Of a DNA stretch of 64,000 bases, positions 63,316-64,000 are shown piece by piece. The stretch's first letter is position 1; every line of letters starts with the position of its first letter. A program made the translations under genes and the position numbers. This stretch comes from Planctomycetota bacterium (GTDB lineage Bacteria; Planctomycetota; UBA1135; GCA-002686595): positions 434,001 to 498,000 of the forward strand of contig JADYYP010000045.1 of the NCBI GenBank assembly GCA_020853575.1, in the 5' to 3' direction. Below the pieces are notes generated by a model. The model ran no database searches, was not told the origin of the DNA, and was given only the letters and a program-made list of their open reading frames with translations.

Positions 63316-64000
63316 ATGTCTCGCAGCTCGATTTTCACGGTGTTGGGTGTCGGCGTGTTCGCGGGCTTGCTCCAGGCCCGCCAAGCGCCGGAGCGCGTCA
63401 GCGTCGCGACCTCGGGCGCGCAGGGCAACCTCGACAGTGCCTTCGTCTCCGGACTCTCTGCGGACGGCAACGTGGTGGTCTTCGTCAGCGCCGCGAGCAA
63501 CCTGGTGGCATCCGACACCAACGGCGTGCAGGACGTCTTCGTGCGCAATCGAGTGGCAGCGACCACGGCGCGTGTCAGCGTCTCGTCCACGGGCGTCGAG
63601 GGCAATCTGGCGTCGGGCGCGGGCACGCTCTCGTCCGACGGACGCTTCGCCGCGTTCTCGAGCCGCGCGACGAACTTGGTCGCCGGGGACCTCAACGGAG
63701 TCGAGGACATCTTCGTGAAGGAGCTCTCGACCGGCGTCGTGACGCTGGTGAGCCGCTCGTCGCTGGGCGCGCTCGGCAACGGCCACAGCCGCTCGCCCGC
63801 GCTCTCTGGAGACGGCCGCTACGTGGCTTTCGCCAGCCGCGCATCGAACCTCGTCGCCGGAGACTCCAACGCCGTTTGGGACGTATTCGTTCACGACCGC
63901 GTCAGCGCCAGCACCGTGCGCGTGAGCGTCGACACGGGAGGAGCCGAAGGCAACGCCGATTCGCTCCTGCCCTCGATTTCCGCCGGCGGTGGCTGCGTGA
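63316..64000 (+). CDS. Secreted propeller-repeat protein, C-terminus beyond the window
   Basis: The first 228 residues are visible. AAGGAGG at 63303-63309 is an ideal ribosome-binding site six bases before the ATG. A signal peptide (residues 1-21) is followed by repeats of about 55 residues, each with L-S-x-D-G-x-x-V-x-F-x-S, S-N-L-V-A-x-D-x-N and D-x-F-V. At least three copies are seen (near 70, 125 and 180). The pattern is that of PD40/TolB-like propeller blades, and the D-x-N loops may bind calcium. The end and any anchoring domain are outside the window. Confidence 0.85.
   Translation, partial: MSRSSIFTVLGVGVFAGLLQARQAPERVSVATSGAQGNLDSAFVSGLSADGNVVVFVSAASNLVASDTNGVQDVFVRNRVAATTARVSVSSTGVEGNLASGAGTLSSDGRFAAFSSRATNLVAGDLNGVEDIFVKELSTGVVTLVSRSSLGALGNGHSRSPALSGDGRYVAFASRASNLVAGDSNAVWDVFVHDRVSASTVRVSVDTGGAEGNADSLLPSISAGGGCV

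Noticed and set aside
63117-63894. Minus-strand frames opposite the last propeller gene
   Set aside because: They contain no start context or family marks, and the plus strand has an ideal ribosome-binding site and signal peptide.

Overview
The window is a very GC-rich, tightly packed bacterial chromosome segment with no mobile elements, phage genes, CRISPR array or rRNA. Planctomycetota is the most likely source. This is an inference from several traits together: a UvrA with four ATPase domains in one chain, many secreted HEAT-repeat and beta-propeller proteins, a eukaryote-like UDP-sugar pyrophosphorylase beside ddl, a site-2 protease with several PDZ domains, a large sulfatase-superfamily lipoprotein, and frequent GTG or TTG starts with ATGA, GTGA or TTGA overlaps.

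Layout, left half. Positions 1-13053 are a nearly continuous plus-strand series: the end of a penicillin-binding carboxypeptidase, an inositol-monophosphatase-like enzyme, then a coupled repair block (double-length uvrA, XPB-type helicase, Helicase_C_3 partner) that runs into thiE-like, thiL and tsaE. An ECF sigma/anti-sigma pair, a TolC-like protein and a HEAT lipoprotein follow to 18006. Next come a small membrane protein, a CCA-adding-type nucleotidyltransferase and a minus-strand dxr-rseP-ubiA block (19886-23841). From 23969 the plus strand carries a Nudix-PurM fusion, a secreted hydrolase-like protein, a membrane spermidine-synthase-like protein and a small TPR-like protein. A strong hairpin separates these from a large secreted HEAT-repeat protein on the minus strand.

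Layout, right half. A minus-strand sdhC-sdhA-sdhB operon (31721-35149) is followed by small or unknown genes. A consensus promoter and a cobalamin riboswitch (38848-39024) lead into a secreted propeller-like protein. Then, on the minus strand: a NifU-C/histidine-kinase-like pair, tRNA-Leu(CAA), a dapB-ddl-UDP-sugar pyrophosphorylase operon, and the fatty-acid and phospholipid cluster rpmF, plsX, fabH, fabD, fabG, acpP and fabF, interrupted by a plus-strand sulfatase-like gene. alaS, recA, a PfkB kinase, a membrane flippase-like protein, a HEAT lipoprotein and transketolase follow, also on the minus strand. A truncated propeller protein closes the window on the plus strand.

The most interesting parts are: the uvrA-XPB-Helicase_C_3 operon, which suggests a dedicated nucleotide-excision-repair module; the riboswitch-controlled propeller, which may be a functional analogue of the Bacteroides cobalamin-binding protein BtuG; the Nudix-PurM fusion; and short tandem repeats upstream of recA and alaS.
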